This document shows positions 43,654-55,206 of a stretch of DNA of 64,000 bases, one piece after another. A program made the position numbers and the translations under genes. How positions within the stretch are numbered: the stretch's first letter is position 1; the number at the start of each line of letters is the position of its first letter. The stretch comes from Laburnicola sp. R22_1 (taxonomy: Eukaryota; Ascomycota; Dothideomycetes; Pleosporales; Didymosphaeriaceae), in assembly GCA_014281115.1 (NCBI GenBank), contig JACONQ010000001.1, positions 2,852,001 through 2,916,000 of the forward strand, given 5' to 3'. The notes under the pieces were generated by a model, which ran no database searches, was not told where the DNA came from, and saw nothing but the letters and a program-made list of their open reading frames with translations.

Positions 43654-44961
43654 TTAAGAGCGTTCTCCGGCTGGCTCTAGCTCTGGCTTCCTGAGCCTCC
43701 GACCCTCCTTATACTCGTTGCCTCCATTGAGCTCAAGGATCTGTTCTATATGGTATGGAATCCGCTCAATCCAAGCCTGTATTTTCTCCTGAGGCAGCTC
43801 TCTCCAGCACTGCTCCCATGCCCGTACTGCCTCTGCTCTATTCTTAGGAGCTCCTTTCTTCGTAGTAGCCCTTTTCATCCATGGCCAGCAAGGCTCAATA
43901 GAATTCAAATCAGGAGAGTTACCACACCAGATAATCCTCTTAACATCATGAATGCTATATATATAGCTTTGAACGTAGTGGTTGTGAGAAGGCGCCTTGT
44001 CTTCCTGTACAACTGTTCTAGGCTGCGTAGCCTTACACTGCTTTGCAAAAGGAATAAGCTTTGGCAGCAGAATTGTTGTCTGGTACCGGTACCAGTCAAT
44101 TCCTGAGCCACTGCCTCGGCTGAGCTTTCCAGTCCTCTGGTTCCATCTCCACTGGGGCAGCCGTCCAGGCTTGGTACGGAGACCTAGGCGACGCATGCCA
44201 TTCTCAAGCTCCTACTCAGCCTTTTTGATAGGCTCAAGCTCCTTGTTCAGTTCATCAATTTGAGCAGCAGCAGCCTCCTTCTCTTTCTTTGTTTCTGGCG
44301 TCCAGCAGTGACAGGGGCCCTTCTTGTCGTACGAGAAACAGCCCCAAAACATAAATTCAGAGTAGCCTTTCCATCTCTCACGAATACAGCTCCGTACGAA
44401 GGCCTCATCTGCTTTCCTCCATACTCGATATCCTCCACGCCTATGGTTGAGAACAACAGACGTTTCGTCTGACCAGATAACATTCTTCCAATCTTCAAGC
44501 GTCCAGTCTTGATGGGCCTGGCACCACTTATATCGATCCTCCTTCATCTGCTTTGTTAACCCAGGCTTCCTCGTTGGCTTCGTCTTCTTGAAGCCTGCCT
44601 TCCTTAAGATTCGCCAGACTGTGGCAGCTGAGATATTGAATCCTTCTTGGCTAAGTGCGCCAGCAACGTCAGCGCAAGACTTCTCTCGCCCATATCGATC
44701 AGTGCGTACGGTGTTGACTACTTTCTCGGAGACTTCAGATTGCTTTGATGGCCGGCCAGATCGATAGGCGTTTTCAAGATGCTTATCTTCAAGCTTCAGC
44801 GGCCGCTGGCCTGGATCGAAACCTCGCTCGATTGCTCGCGCGTATATAGAGTTGATCGTACGCTTCTCGATTCCAGTGAGTCCGGTGATCTCATTGTTTG
44901 ACTTGCCTATAGCCTTAAGAACGACTACCGTGGCACGAGTAGAGTTATCGTGATGAACCAT
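43654..44961 (-). pseudogene. Tc1/mariner transposase with one nonsense codon
   Basis: One frame of 435 codons, broken only by TAG at 44212-44214 (fits CAG to TAG). N-terminal helix-turn-helix DNA-binding regions (residues ~1-120, including GRPSKQSE) are followed by the DDE catalytic core: first Asp in WSDETSV, second in QEDKAPSH, Glu in SPDLNSIEPCW. The second Asp and the Glu are separated by 34 residues, giving DD34E as in Tc1. The segment before the stop is a Glu/Lys-rich helix. Readthrough or a functional copy elsewhere could still mobilise it. Confidence 0.88.
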
Positions 44962-45079
44962 AGCGACAGTACTAGATAGATCAATTGACAGAGAGTAGTA
45001 GTTACAGAGGGTAAGGCCTGAGGTTGAGAAGTGGCCACGTCAACTCGGAGATGCTTCCCGATCTGGAATGTGGCGCATA

Positions 45080-45124
45080 CCCCTGCTCGCCAAGGTGGGC
45101 AAAAACTTTTGAAAGGCACCTCCG
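45080..45124 (-). repeat. Right TIR of the Tc1 element
   Basis: 45-bp exact inverted copy of 43591-43635, ending GGCACCTCCG before the TA at 45125. Confidence 0.92.
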
Positions 45125-45126
45125 TA

Positions 45127-46525
45127 CCATGCCTCGATCGCGCCCAGGAGTGCGAACCAACGGCATGTCTCGCGCAGCGTGTTTCTGTCACAGGAATTTC
45201 TGGAACGCTGTCGTCCCGCTGTCGTCCCAACGGCACAACGGCAGGAACTGGAGCCGAACGCGCGGCCTGTTTCGAGCAGCTTGCCAACGAGTGGGCAAAT
45301 TATGCGCTCGAGACGCAGGTCGGCGAAGACAAGGCTCGCGACAGACGCTTGCTGTGTACACAGTACACAGTCTCGGATGGGCGCAGCCCTGAACGGCGTC
45401 GGCATGAGGCCAATTTCCCTGATGATGGCCATACCGCTGGAGGGCAGCGCTGTACTGTAGACATTCACATCTGCCGAGTTGGCGCCGGCGAATCGAGTCA
45501 TGGCGGCGGTGACCTCATGGCATGAAGCTGGACGGGGACGTGCGCTCCCAGCATGATACATACATAACTCGACGTGCACACGCCGCCTCGCGATCTTGAC
45601 AGCTCCAGGCAGGCGATCAGCACGCGAATCTCCAGGCCCAGGGCGATGCCTACTGCGGCATGGCTGGGGTGGACGACTGACGAGGTGCGGGCGGCCGTTG
45701 CGGGCTGGGGCGGCGCTGAAGCAGCCCATTATTGAAGGGAGCGTTGGGCGCAATACGAAGATGGACAGACGGGGTGGGCCGGCGTTCACAACGGTCGACT
45801 AGTAGGGAGTGGGTGCCGGACTCGAGGAGGCAGGCTTTGTGCGAGATGTCGCGGCCATGGATCTGAGTGTGGCGCGCAGCGTGCGAGAGAGGCGGCGGAC
45901 GGGGCGCATGGCGGGCCGGGCGAGGCATGGTGAGTAGCTAGCAGCAGAGGGTATTTGCAAACGGGGATAAGAGAGCTTCAGGCCGGCAGCGGGCGGATTT
46001 ACCCGCGAGGATGATGTGTATTTAGTATGTGTACATGCGGCTGATGGACGAGGTTGGCTGTGCGATTAGTTGGCTGTGCGATTCTGCTGATGCTGCTGGA
46101 GCGGCGGCCTGGTGCGCGCTGGGGAGAGCAGGCGGTGTCGGTGCATTCACGGCGGGCATGGCGTCGCGTGCTGTCCACGTTTCACTCGTCATCGGCGGCG
46201 GCGCGTCGTCCTGGTCTGGTCACACCAAGGCGAACCCGTGCGCGGCGCCGAAACAGGCACCTCGTCCGGACGTGCAGCAGGGCGTGCAGCAGGGCGTGCA
46301 GCAGGGCGAGCAGGGACGGGGCCGGCTCCGGGAGGCGTTAGCGGTTTGACGTTTATTCCACGCTGGACTGGGTCTGCCTGTGCGCGCGTGAAATTGCGCA
46401 GGCGGCGCTACTGCATCCCCAGCGCACCCACGGCACCCGCGCACCCTTGCCCCCTCGTCGCCCGCCCATGCGCCCGGACCTCTGCAGCCGGCTCGTCGAC
46501 ACCACACGCTGCCATTATTATAACA
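45127..46525. other. Region upstream of the DUF8032-like gene
   Basis: 1.4 kb, GC-rich to the right. A 249-residue minus-strand frame (45040-45789) runs into the transposon TIR and has no motif, so it is not called. It contains three exact tandem copies of GTGCAGCAGGGC at 46272-46307. The right part should be the promoter/5' leader of the next gene. Confidence 0.5.
46272..46307. repeat. 3 x 12-bp tandem repeat (GTGCAGCAGGGC)
   Basis: Three exact copies starting at 46272, 46284 and 46296, followed by a partial copy (GAGCAGGG). They lie about 220 bp upstream of the chosen start codon of the next gene. Confidence 0.85.
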
Positions 46526-49500
46526 ATGTCGCAGTCGCATGCGCCGGAGAGGCCCCGCAGGTATAAGGAAGAGCCGGCTCCAGGCGCGGCGCACACCATG
46601 GTGAGTTGAGTTGCTTCCCCGTTCTGCATCGACTCTCTGCTCCCTGTCGTCCTGTCCACGCCCCCCGCCGCCCTCCCGCGCCCGTCGTCGCCTCGCCCGC
46701 CGCTGCACATCGCCAGCGGTATACTGTCGACGCCTGTTGCAGCTGCAGCCTCTGCAAGCCGCACCCTCGCTCGTCTGTCCCCCCAGCCGCCGCGCTGCTG
46801 GCTACATGGTAGGCCCTCCCGCCAAGCGCCCTGCTCTGCTCCCCCGTCCCCGACTCCCAGCGCCCGCCCCTGCACACGGTCGTACTCGACGCTGCCTCTG
46901 CTCCCGCCGCCCGCAGGCGCATCCTTGCCCGCCCATGGCCTGCCCGAGCCCGCCCTGTGTCGTCGCTCTGGCCGTCGCGTCGCCCAACGTCGCGCCCTGC
47001 CCGCCCTATAAACCACTACCTCGACTCCATTCCACGCCGTCCAGTCCCCTTCCCGCCCGCAAGCCCTCCGCGTCCCCCCCTCGCCCAGCCCCTGCCCGCC
47101 CCAGGTCGCGCCCGTCGCCTGTCGCCGCTGCACGCTTGCACGCTACTTGACCGCAACTTGCACCCCGCACCCCCGCCTACCCCAATGCTCCCCTGCTCCT
47201 GCCCGTCTTGTTGCTCCCGTCGCGTCCTCCTCTGTACCTTTGGACTACGCTCCTCGCCCGCGTGCTGACTCTGCCCCCCTCCAGCATCACCCCCACCCGC
47301 AGCAGGGCTTGCCACCGCCAACCCACCATCCGCATCCTCAACACCACCCGCGCCCCGCCGCCGTCCACCACCAGCATCACCAACAACAGCACCCCGACTC
47401 GCCGCACCAGTCGCAACCCGCGCAGTCCCCGGCCACATCGCACTATCCGTCGCCGCACCCCTCCAACCACCAGCCGCCGCCACCCCACCCGTCGCCGTAC
47501 GCGCAGCAGCAGATTCAAGGACCGCCAGGCCCGCAGCAGCAGGAAGTGCCCTACTACCCTGCGCATCCCAGCCCATATAGCACCAACAGCGCTCCCAGCA
47601 ACTACTCTTCTTCAGGTACGTCTTTGGCCCGGACGCGCTCCCGACTCCTCACCCCCATGGACCATCGAACGCGCCCCGTTTTTCGCGCCATCACGCGCCA
47701 GAAGACCACGGCTGACTTGGCTGCAGAAACACCAGAGCTCATGGCCGCAGCGACTATGAACCGGTCGGGATTCCCGCCAATCTCTTACCACACGCCACAG
47801 TCCAACTCGCCAGCATCGGTGCAGTCACCACAGCATGACCAGCATGGGCGGCCCATCTACGGGCAGCCGCCCGCCCAGATGGCGCAGTCCATGTACTACA
47901 CGCCGTATGCGTCGACAGGCGTTCCACAACAGTCGCCGTATCCCCAGCACCCCTCGACGCAGCAACAACAGCAGCAGCCAATGCCAACCAACTCGCTCCT
48001 GATGTCCCACCAGCAAGGTCAGCAGATGCACCACCCTCACCCTCACCAACCCCACCCCCAGACGCCCGGCATGACGGGAAGCCCGAAATCGCGCATGTCA
48101 CAGACGCCTCTCCAGCGACCACCATCAGGGTTGGGTCAGCCACAGGCTCCTCCCCAAGCACCCCCGGTTGGTACTCCCGGCATGCACAATGGTCCACCGT
48201 CGGCAGCCAATGTAAATCCCAATGCAGCACCTGGCCCAATTCCCGCGACTACACCCTTGGTAGTTAGGCAAGACCAGAATGGAGTGCAGTGGATCGCCTT
48301 CGAATACTCACGCGACCGAGTGAAGATGGAGTATACCATCCGCTGCGACGTCGAGTCGGTCAATGTGGACGAACTGCCCCAGGATTTCAAGACCGAAAAT
48401 TGCGTTTACCCGCGCGCATGCTGCAACAAGGATCAGTACAAGGGTAACCGGCTGCACTACGAGACAGAGTGCAACACAGTTGGCTGGGCGTTGGCGCAGC
48501 TGAACCCTTGCCTGCGAGGCAAGCGTGGTTTGATCCAGCGAGCAGTCGACAGCTGGCGTAACAGCAACCAAGACCCGCGCCTCAGGAGCCGGCGAGTTCG
48601 GAGGATGGCCAAAATGAACAATCGAAAGGCAGTCAGCGCAACACACGGTAACCACATGGCAGGTCCGGGTGGACCTGCTGCACCTGGCGTTCCCAACCCG
48701 GCCGGAATGCCTGCCCCACCGCAACAGCCCAGCATGGGCATGGGTGGAGGTCAGATGCACCACCACCACGAACACCCTGGAGGCCCCCAAGGAGGAAGTA
48801 ATGATGTTAGCGGTATGTTTCACCAGATGTGATGATGCGCCTCGCGCACCTGTTTGTTTGTTGGACGTTGAAGATACCACCTGTCGTTTCTGCACAGCAT
48901 GTACATTACGCTCCTTGCATGTAATACCCCCTTGATACCACACCCCATGCACATACACGAACATATGCAGAAAGCACACACTGCACATCGTTATACATGT
49001 CTGCTTTTTTGCCCGCGCAGGAGGAGTCCCATGCATCGTTTGAATGTGCGACCCTATTTCTTATGTTCATAGCTAATCATGGCCCAGAAGCGAACACGCA
49101 TCATCACCAGGCACCCAACGGACAGCAGTCACCCAGTGACGTACGTCCGGCTCACAGCTTCTACCCTCAATATCCCCCGAGCGAGTCGGTCGCCGGCTCG
49201 AGCGGCCTGCCTCCGATGCACGACCCGATGGGCCTACACCCGCCTCCACCGCTCGCTTCCACGGTTTCCGTGTCGAAGCTGGACCACGATGAAGAGGAGC
49301 GCAAGCTGGCCATGTTTGGCGATCTACCAGAGGCCAAGCGCCGTAAGTTCATTCTCGTCGACGATGCGCAGCGGGGAACGCGCGTACGCGTGCGAGTTAC
49401 TCTTGACAGCGTCAAGATGGAAGAGATGCCAGACTCCTATCGCAAGATCAACTCTGTGTTCCCGCGTAGCTACTTTGCCATGCAAATGACATCGCCTCCG

Positions 49501-49949
49501 GCAAGCCCTCGGGGTAGCAAAGTCTTCAGCGACGAGCCTGATGATGAGAGCGACCCGAGCTTCCCATTGGGAGGTCGTACTACGGTGCCAGTGCCTACCC
49601 TAGATGGCGAGACTACCGTTCCTAAACCGCGCTTGACGCGAGCAAAGCGTTCGAAAGAGATCACGCTCAACGACCTCGGTTATCGTATGAGCTGGAGTCA
49701 GAGTCGTGTCTTCGCTGGTCGCACTCTGTTCCTGCAGAAATCTCGTAAGTAATTGCCATCAGAGAGAGACGAGAAGGATACTAACCTTGACCAGTCGATG
49801 CCTATCGCAACAAGATGCGAAGTAGCATGATGGGCCATGGGCAAGATGTCGCTGCAGTGGCGCCACACTTCGAGACGCGCGTTGGAAAGCGCAGGTGGAA
49901 CGAGAGGATCGAGAAGAACAAGAAGAGGGGGCGCGAGTCTTCGCCTTAA
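46526..49949 (+). CDS. Gln/Pro/His-rich protein with duplicated DUF8032-like domain
   Basis: Model of five exons: 46526-46600, 47285-47615, 47727-48812, 49073-49744 and 49795-49949 (772 aa). Intron 1 is long (684 bp), but donor ATG/GTGAGT and acceptor TGACTCTGCCCCCCTCCAG/CAT are both strong and in phase. Intron 2 (111 bp) is frame-neutral. Intron 3 (260 bp) joins two parts that each carry a similar domain: EYSRDRVKMEYTIRCDVESV...VYPRACC in the first, and RVRVRVTLDSVKMEEMPDSYRK..VFPRSYF in the second. The N-terminal ~350 residues are poly-Gln/Pro/His, as in fungal transcription regulators. The first domain resembles, from memory, the fungal block catalogued as DUF8032. The C-terminus is basic (ERIEKNKKRGRE). 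Nuclear role is inferred. Retaining intron 3 would end the protein six codons later, at 48832. Confidence 0.72.
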
Positions 49950-52811
49950 GAGGATGCGGGCGTTCGATAGTCCCTGGTCTGCATCCGCACCCGGTCCCGC
50001 TTTTCCGAGGAGCTTGCAAGGGCCCCTAACCCAACGACCGGGGTTATTAACGTTTTGGGTAACGGCAATGATTGCATGCAGCGGGCATCCTGAACCTCGT
50101 TGCTGCCCCTCTCGTCCGGTTTCAGGTCCAGGGTCCATATCACCGCCACTACCGATACTCCTACAGCACACGCACTATCGTTGACGACTCTGCGACGACG
50201 ACCATAATATGGGGCACGCAACCTTGGGCCAGCATTTGATACCCTGTTCTGCAAGTAATGTATCCTTGCAGGAGATTGTACCGGCCGTCTTGTTCTGCCC
50301 TGAAGATATATACTGACGTGCATTTTTCTGTTCTATATCCATGTTAGCAAGGCTTTAGAGCGAGCAGTTTGCAAGCAAGCGATTGTTTCTCTTTTTTTTT
50401 TTAGAAGATGGCGACGGAGTATCGGGGAGTGGTGCATTGCACGACGGCAAAAGTGTTGTTTGATTGATGAACGTATATGATGGCGATACGACGGTGGTGT
50501 TTTTTTCTTCCGGGGGCTTCTGTAGGCAGCAGGGTGTTCAACTATCTGGTCAAAAGGGGGCTGGGTCCAGACATGAGTCTATAGATTATAATATCATCTT
50601 TGGTAATGCATGCCGTGCTCGTCGTTTCATTCATGGGTGTGATGTGATGTGATGATTCGTCTTTCGTTTTGACGGCGTGGGGCAGGTGAATGGACCATGC
50701 CCAATACACGCATCCATCCGTCCCCTGGACAAAACTCGAGAGGCTACGAGCCAGACTGGAAAGCTGGATGCATGCAGTTCACACCATCCAAGTCGCCAGT
50801 GATTACCTACCCTCCACGACGCATACAAGAGGCAAGGCAGGGTAAGTGCGGTTTCTCGATGAGGGAGTTCGCGCGTTGGCGGGCGCGTCGCTTAGAGGTT
50901 GGGTGCAGGGTGGTCCTTGTCGGGCGGACGGGATGGGGATGGGGCACGGCCTCGGGTACCTGACGGGTGATGCGCGGGGAGGGTTTTTTGCGTGGCCGTG
51001 CGTGCTTTGGTGATGCTGTTGTGGTGCTAGGTGGGTGGGGGTGGGCGGAGGGTCCGACCGAGTGAGCGATGGGTAGGTAGGTAGTCACATAATAGTAGTG
51101 GTGTTAGATGAGAGGGGGAGGGGGATAGCAATGTGATGTGATGGCATGATGCTGGTTAGTTATTTTATTCGTATGGTTGGTTGGTGCTGTTGATGGAGTT
51201 TGTTTAGGTGCATACGGAAAAGGTACCTTTTCCTTGCTTGTTGTTGCGTTTGTGATATTGGTCGGAGGAGTATGGCACGGGTAGACCAGACCTGACCTAC
51301 CTGGGCTATAGACTGGTGTACTATATTATACTATATTCTACTATTCTATGCTGTCCTGTATATGTAATGCGTGCTACTGCAATGCACCGGCACGTAGATA
51401 TACCGTACTTGTTCATCTCGTCTCTGGACGGTGGAGGCGGAACTCTGAAGCAAGCAAGTCAACCGAGAGTGGAGGAGTATAGCATCGCAATGCCATCAGT
51501 CAGCTCAGCCATTAAGGTACCACCTCACCTAGGTAGGGTACGTACAGAATATACAAACCAGCCAGGCAGTGGTAGATATCAACCATAAACCATCAATCAA
51601 TCAACCACCCAAATCCATCCTCAAAACACACCTGACCGCATTATTGCATCGCACCGCGTACCTTCGAAGTCCCAAACCGCCAATCACCTCGCATCCCGCG
51701 ACTCGCCTCCTACCCACTCCAACCTGTCTCATTCGTCTCGCTCCCGTCTCGTGGTGCTCGTGCTCAAGCTCGTGCACGACGCGGCCCCGCATGGCTTTTG
51801 CTTCTGCTTTCTTTTTTTTTTTTCGCACGCACGCACGCACGCGCGCCAAGAGCTGTCAGAAACGTGCGTGTAACGTAATCGGGTCCGCCAGAATGGTGGG
51901 GCTTGATTTTTTTCGAAGGAGCTCTCAACCGAGGGGCTGCACTGCAGGTGCTCGTACTGTATATCGCATCGCATCGCATCCGCATCCGCATCCTAGGAAA
52001 AGCAAAGCGAAGCAAAGTACACACGAAGCGCATATTCCCTCCGTAGGTACGTACCTATTACCCTATGCATTTTGCCGGAAGGAAAAAAAAAAAAGCGCTG
52101 TACGCGCCGCAAGAGTGGGGTCCGCGTCGCAGACTTGCCATGACATGAATAAGCCTGTGGGGAGTTTTGAAATTGCATGTCCGGGCGTGCGGGATGGAAT
52201 AGGCAAGGCAGACAGAGCACGGGACGGCACGGTCAACGACTTCAGGGTTCGTGCTAGATGGCGTACCTAGCGGGGGGTTGAAAATGAAAAGACATCATGG
52301 GTCATCATCGGAGGGCTGTCGCATGCGTGCGTCACCGTGAGTTCAAACAGGGCACATCACAACATAACGCAAGTGGTGGTATGATTTGTTGGTTGAAGCG
52401 TTGGATGGGTATATAGTACATATAGCTGCGGTTGCAATACTCTATCCAAGCTAGGTACCCACTCTGCTGTTCCGCCCGGAATGGAACTTATCCGACGGAG
52501 AAACTGGTGCAGGTGGACGGTGCTCTTGTTACGTAATGCCCAGTGGTCCTCAAGGCTCAAGTTCGGAATGGCCGATATTTTTGGCCGGTATTAGCGCACC
52601 TGGGGCAGGTGTGTGCTGATAATCGTGAGATTATATTCATCACACAATCCCTCGGGATACGCAATGAACCGCAGCCTGAGGCAGTGAAATGGGAAGATGG
52701 CAGAGGTACCATCGATCCAACAGGCATATGCTGTCGGCGCATGGTATCCGGCAGTCGACACACATAAACAAGATATATATACGACGGTGTATGCCTCTAC
52801 ACTTCTTCTCG
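49950..52811. other. 2.9-kb intergenic region, no gene seen
   Basis: Convergent 3' regions of the DUF8032-like gene and the acidic-protein gene. No frame shows a family motif; the longest plus frame (51569-52270) is low-complexity and mirrored. Simple repeats: an ACGC run at about 51824-51846, a GCATC run at 51964-51992, and runs of T or A at 50392, 51810 and 52082. Confidence 0.5.
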
Positions 52812-54017
52812 TCAGCGCCGAACGCGCCCGCTCCGGGTCGTCTTTGCGGGAACGGTAGTGGTCGGACTTGCTGCAGTTGACGCATCCAACGACCGAGTGG
52901 CGCGTCTCTTGGATGCATTGGAAGATGCTTCAGTATCCGCAGACGTCTCTGCCTTCCGCTTGCGAGAGGTCTGCTCAGATGTAGCATTGTTTGTTGCCTT
53001 TGCGCCTGCATCAGTCATGCTCTCGTCCGTAACACGCACGCTTCGATTGGCCTCGGAGGATGGTGGGGTAGGTGGACGTTTGCTGCGGTTGGCATCTTCA
53101 GATGTTGGTGTCGAGACCACTGCAGAGGGGGTTCCGTTGCCTGGTGCAATTTTGTTGACGTCTCGCTGTTGCGTGACCCACGATAACAGGTCCGCCTCGG
53201 CTTCATCGTCCTCGTCCTCCTCGCCCTGATTCAGCATCTCGTCGGCCATTTCACCAGCTATGTCATCGCCGGCGTCTTGATCATTCGCCATGCGCATGGC
53301 GAATTGCAACAGCTGCTGCGGGTCCATGCCACTGAGTGGACCGCCTGCAGCGGCGAGACGAGATTGCAGGGCAGCCATCAACGCGGCGGGGCCAATGCCG
53401 GCATCTTCATCTTCCTCCTCTCCCCCTCCTCCTCCTTCTTGCTCATCGATAGCAGGCTCGGGGACGGGCGATATAGACTCGGAGGCTGAGGCAGGTTGGC
53501 CAAGGATCTCGTTTGAAGATGATGTCGGCCTTTTCTGAGCCCAGAGGGGCGCTTCTTCCATCTTCTCCCTCCAGTCCTTCAGGAGCGCAAAGGACTGGGC
53601 ATGGTCTGTCAACAGCTTCGGCTTGACGCCTCGGTCAGTTTGTGCGCGCCATACGATGGGTGAATTGGTCAGCCGCGAAACATCCATGGCGGGCGCTCCG
53701 TGGTCCTTGATGGCCTTCGGCCTCTTTTTGCTGCGGCCCACTGTAGTTCCACGCTTCCTCTTCTGGGCAATCTTGGGCATGTCTTTCTTCTGGTTGTGGG
53801 GCGCAAAAGTCGCGTGGTCGTAACCGTCAGAAGCATACTCGATGTCATTGAAGTAGTCGAAGCGATCCCACTCCTCAACTTTGTCTTCATCATACACGGT
53901 TGGAGGCGGCGATTGAACGGCGTGCTCGGCCAGGTCATCGGCGAGCATGTACTCGTCTTCGACATAGATGAAGTCGTCGCCCTCGTCCGAGTAGTAGTCG
54001 TCGCCGTAGTCGCTCAT
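52812..54017 (-). CDS. Acidic nuclear-type protein of unknown function
   Basis: Single exon; from Met at 54017 the protein is 401 aa (the frame is open 21 codons further, to 54080). The start is chosen because the conserved-looking acidic N-terminus MSDYGDDYYSDEGDDFIYVEDEYML begins there. Next comes a DRFDYFNDIEYASDGYDH segment, then a strongly basic KRKRG...RSKKRPK stretch (about 85-100) that looks like a nuclear localisation signal. The centre has Gly/Glu/Asp-rich runs and an ALMAALQSRLAAAG helix; the C-terminus is Ser/Thr/Pro-rich with further basic clusters (KRRATR, RSGRVRR). No enzymatic motif is seen. The pattern suggests a chromatin or RNA-related factor, but that is only inference. 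Confidence 0.7.
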   Translation of the reverse strand: MSDYGDDYYSDEGDDFIYVEDEYMLADDLAEHAVQSPPPTVYDEDKVEEWDRFDYFNDIEYASDGYDHATFAPHNQKKDMPKIAQKRKRGTTVGRSKKRPKAIKDHGAPAMDVSRLTNSPIVWRAQTDRGVKPKLLTDHAQSFALLKDWREKMEEAPLWAQKRPTSSSNEILGQPASASESISPVPEPAIDEQEGGGGGEEEDEDAGIGPAALMAALQSRLAAAGGPLSGMDPQQLLQFAMRMANDQDAGDDIAGEMADEMLNQGEEDEDDEAEADLLSWVTQQRDVNKIAPGNGTPSAVVSTPTSEDANRSKRPPTPPSSEANRSVRVTDESMTDAGAKATNNATSEQTSRKRKAETSADTEASSNASKRRATRSLDASTAASPTTTVPAKTTRSGRVRR

Positions 54018-55206
54018 CCTGGCGTAATTCGCGACGGCGCAGCGGTGCGGCGCAGGCGAGAAAGGGCGCTTTGTCCGCAACGTCGGTAAAATACTGGCGG
54101 TGGCTTGTCAAGACTATCTCGGGACTGTCGCGTGCGCGTTGGTGCCAAAGCAGACACCTGGGTAAGGACGAGAGTGCGGGTGAGGAGGAGGTGACGACGG
54201 GGAGCAGCAGATTTGGAGGCACACAACGGCGAGGATTGACGTGGAAGGTAAGCACTGGTCGCCTGTTCGTGCGAGGTCGACCAAGTTACGAGGGACGCAC
54301 AGCGTGGAGAAGGCGCGGGACCAAACCGGCCGTAGTCATGTGATCTGGTCTTGGCACGGCTCGCTGACTTTGTTGACGGGCGACTTCTCCCCACTTCGAC
54401 CATCTTAGAATCCAATCCACCCAACTGCCAAACCTCTACCATGGTGGTCTACTATCGCGCCATTGCCGAGGGAAACTGGAGAAAGCCGCTCAATCTCATC
54501 CTTCCCTCAACTCTCATGGGAGAAATACGCGTTCTTTTTGCACATCATGTCCGCCCACCAAATGCGCCACCGAGCCCGTCTCTTCCCCAGTTCACCGATA
54601 TGGCTTATTGATCATAAGCCACGAAAGGTGCCGTGATTGATTCATGCGTACAACTCGTTGTGGACACTCGGTATGTTCAAAATACTGTAATTTTAAGCTA
54701 TGGTGCATCTATTGTGGTGTGAATGAGTGTGATGCCGACGTGCATCCACTCATTTCAATTTTACAGCCTCCTCTCTCTTTCTTTGCCAACAGATTAGGCT
54801 TGCGAACTCGCCTTCACATGAGCCCTAGCGTTGCCTGCTCCCCGTGACCATCCTGTTAGGTAATCCTCAAGGTTCGTTGTTGTCCGAGTTACACCATTTG
54901 AAAATATGGCAAAACGAATGCCCAAGTTTTCTCCGGTCGTCAGAATATAGTTGAAGAAGTGAGATGTGTTTAGATGTAGTTGGTCCATTCCCTCTTATTG
55001 GAAACAAACCAAAGCTAAGATTTGGTGTTGAGGTTGAGATGGTACAAGGGGATAGATTGCGATGAGGTACGCCGAGACTTTCTCCGGCTGGCCACGGCTT
55101 TGCGCTTGTGCTAAGCCGAGGCTCCTCTCCAAGCAAACAAAACGTCGTGTAGTCAAGTCTGCCTTTCTTGCTCTTGCTGTCCATTCTTGCTTACCCATAT
55201 GTGACC
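54018..55206. promoter_or_regulatory. Divergent promoter region (acidic protein / MCC alpha)
   Basis: 1.19 kb between two start codons on opposite strands. Short frames at 54351-54611 and 54644-54847 have no motif. No operator was recognised. Confidence 0.45.

Larger units (their letters stand above)
43591..45124 (-). mobile_element. Tc1/mariner-type DNA transposon, nearly intact
   Basis: A 1,534-bp element with TA duplications at 43589-43590 and 45125-45126. Its 45-bp terminal inverted repeats are identical (43591-43635 and 45080-45124). The transposase lies on the minus strand and carries a single in-frame stop. Perfect TIRs and one stop suggest a recent insertion. It sits in the gene-poor region about 1.4 kb upstream of the DUF8032-like gene. 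Confidence 0.92.

Noticed and set aside
45040..45789. 249-residue minus-strand frame next to the Tc1 element
   Set aside because: It runs through the transposon's terminal repeat and has no family motif; opposing frames of similar size cover the same bases.
46408..47133. 241-residue minus-strand frame over the DUF8032-like gene's first intron
   Set aside because: Gly/Ala/Arg-rich translation of GC-rich DNA; it lies antisense to a long intron and has no motif.
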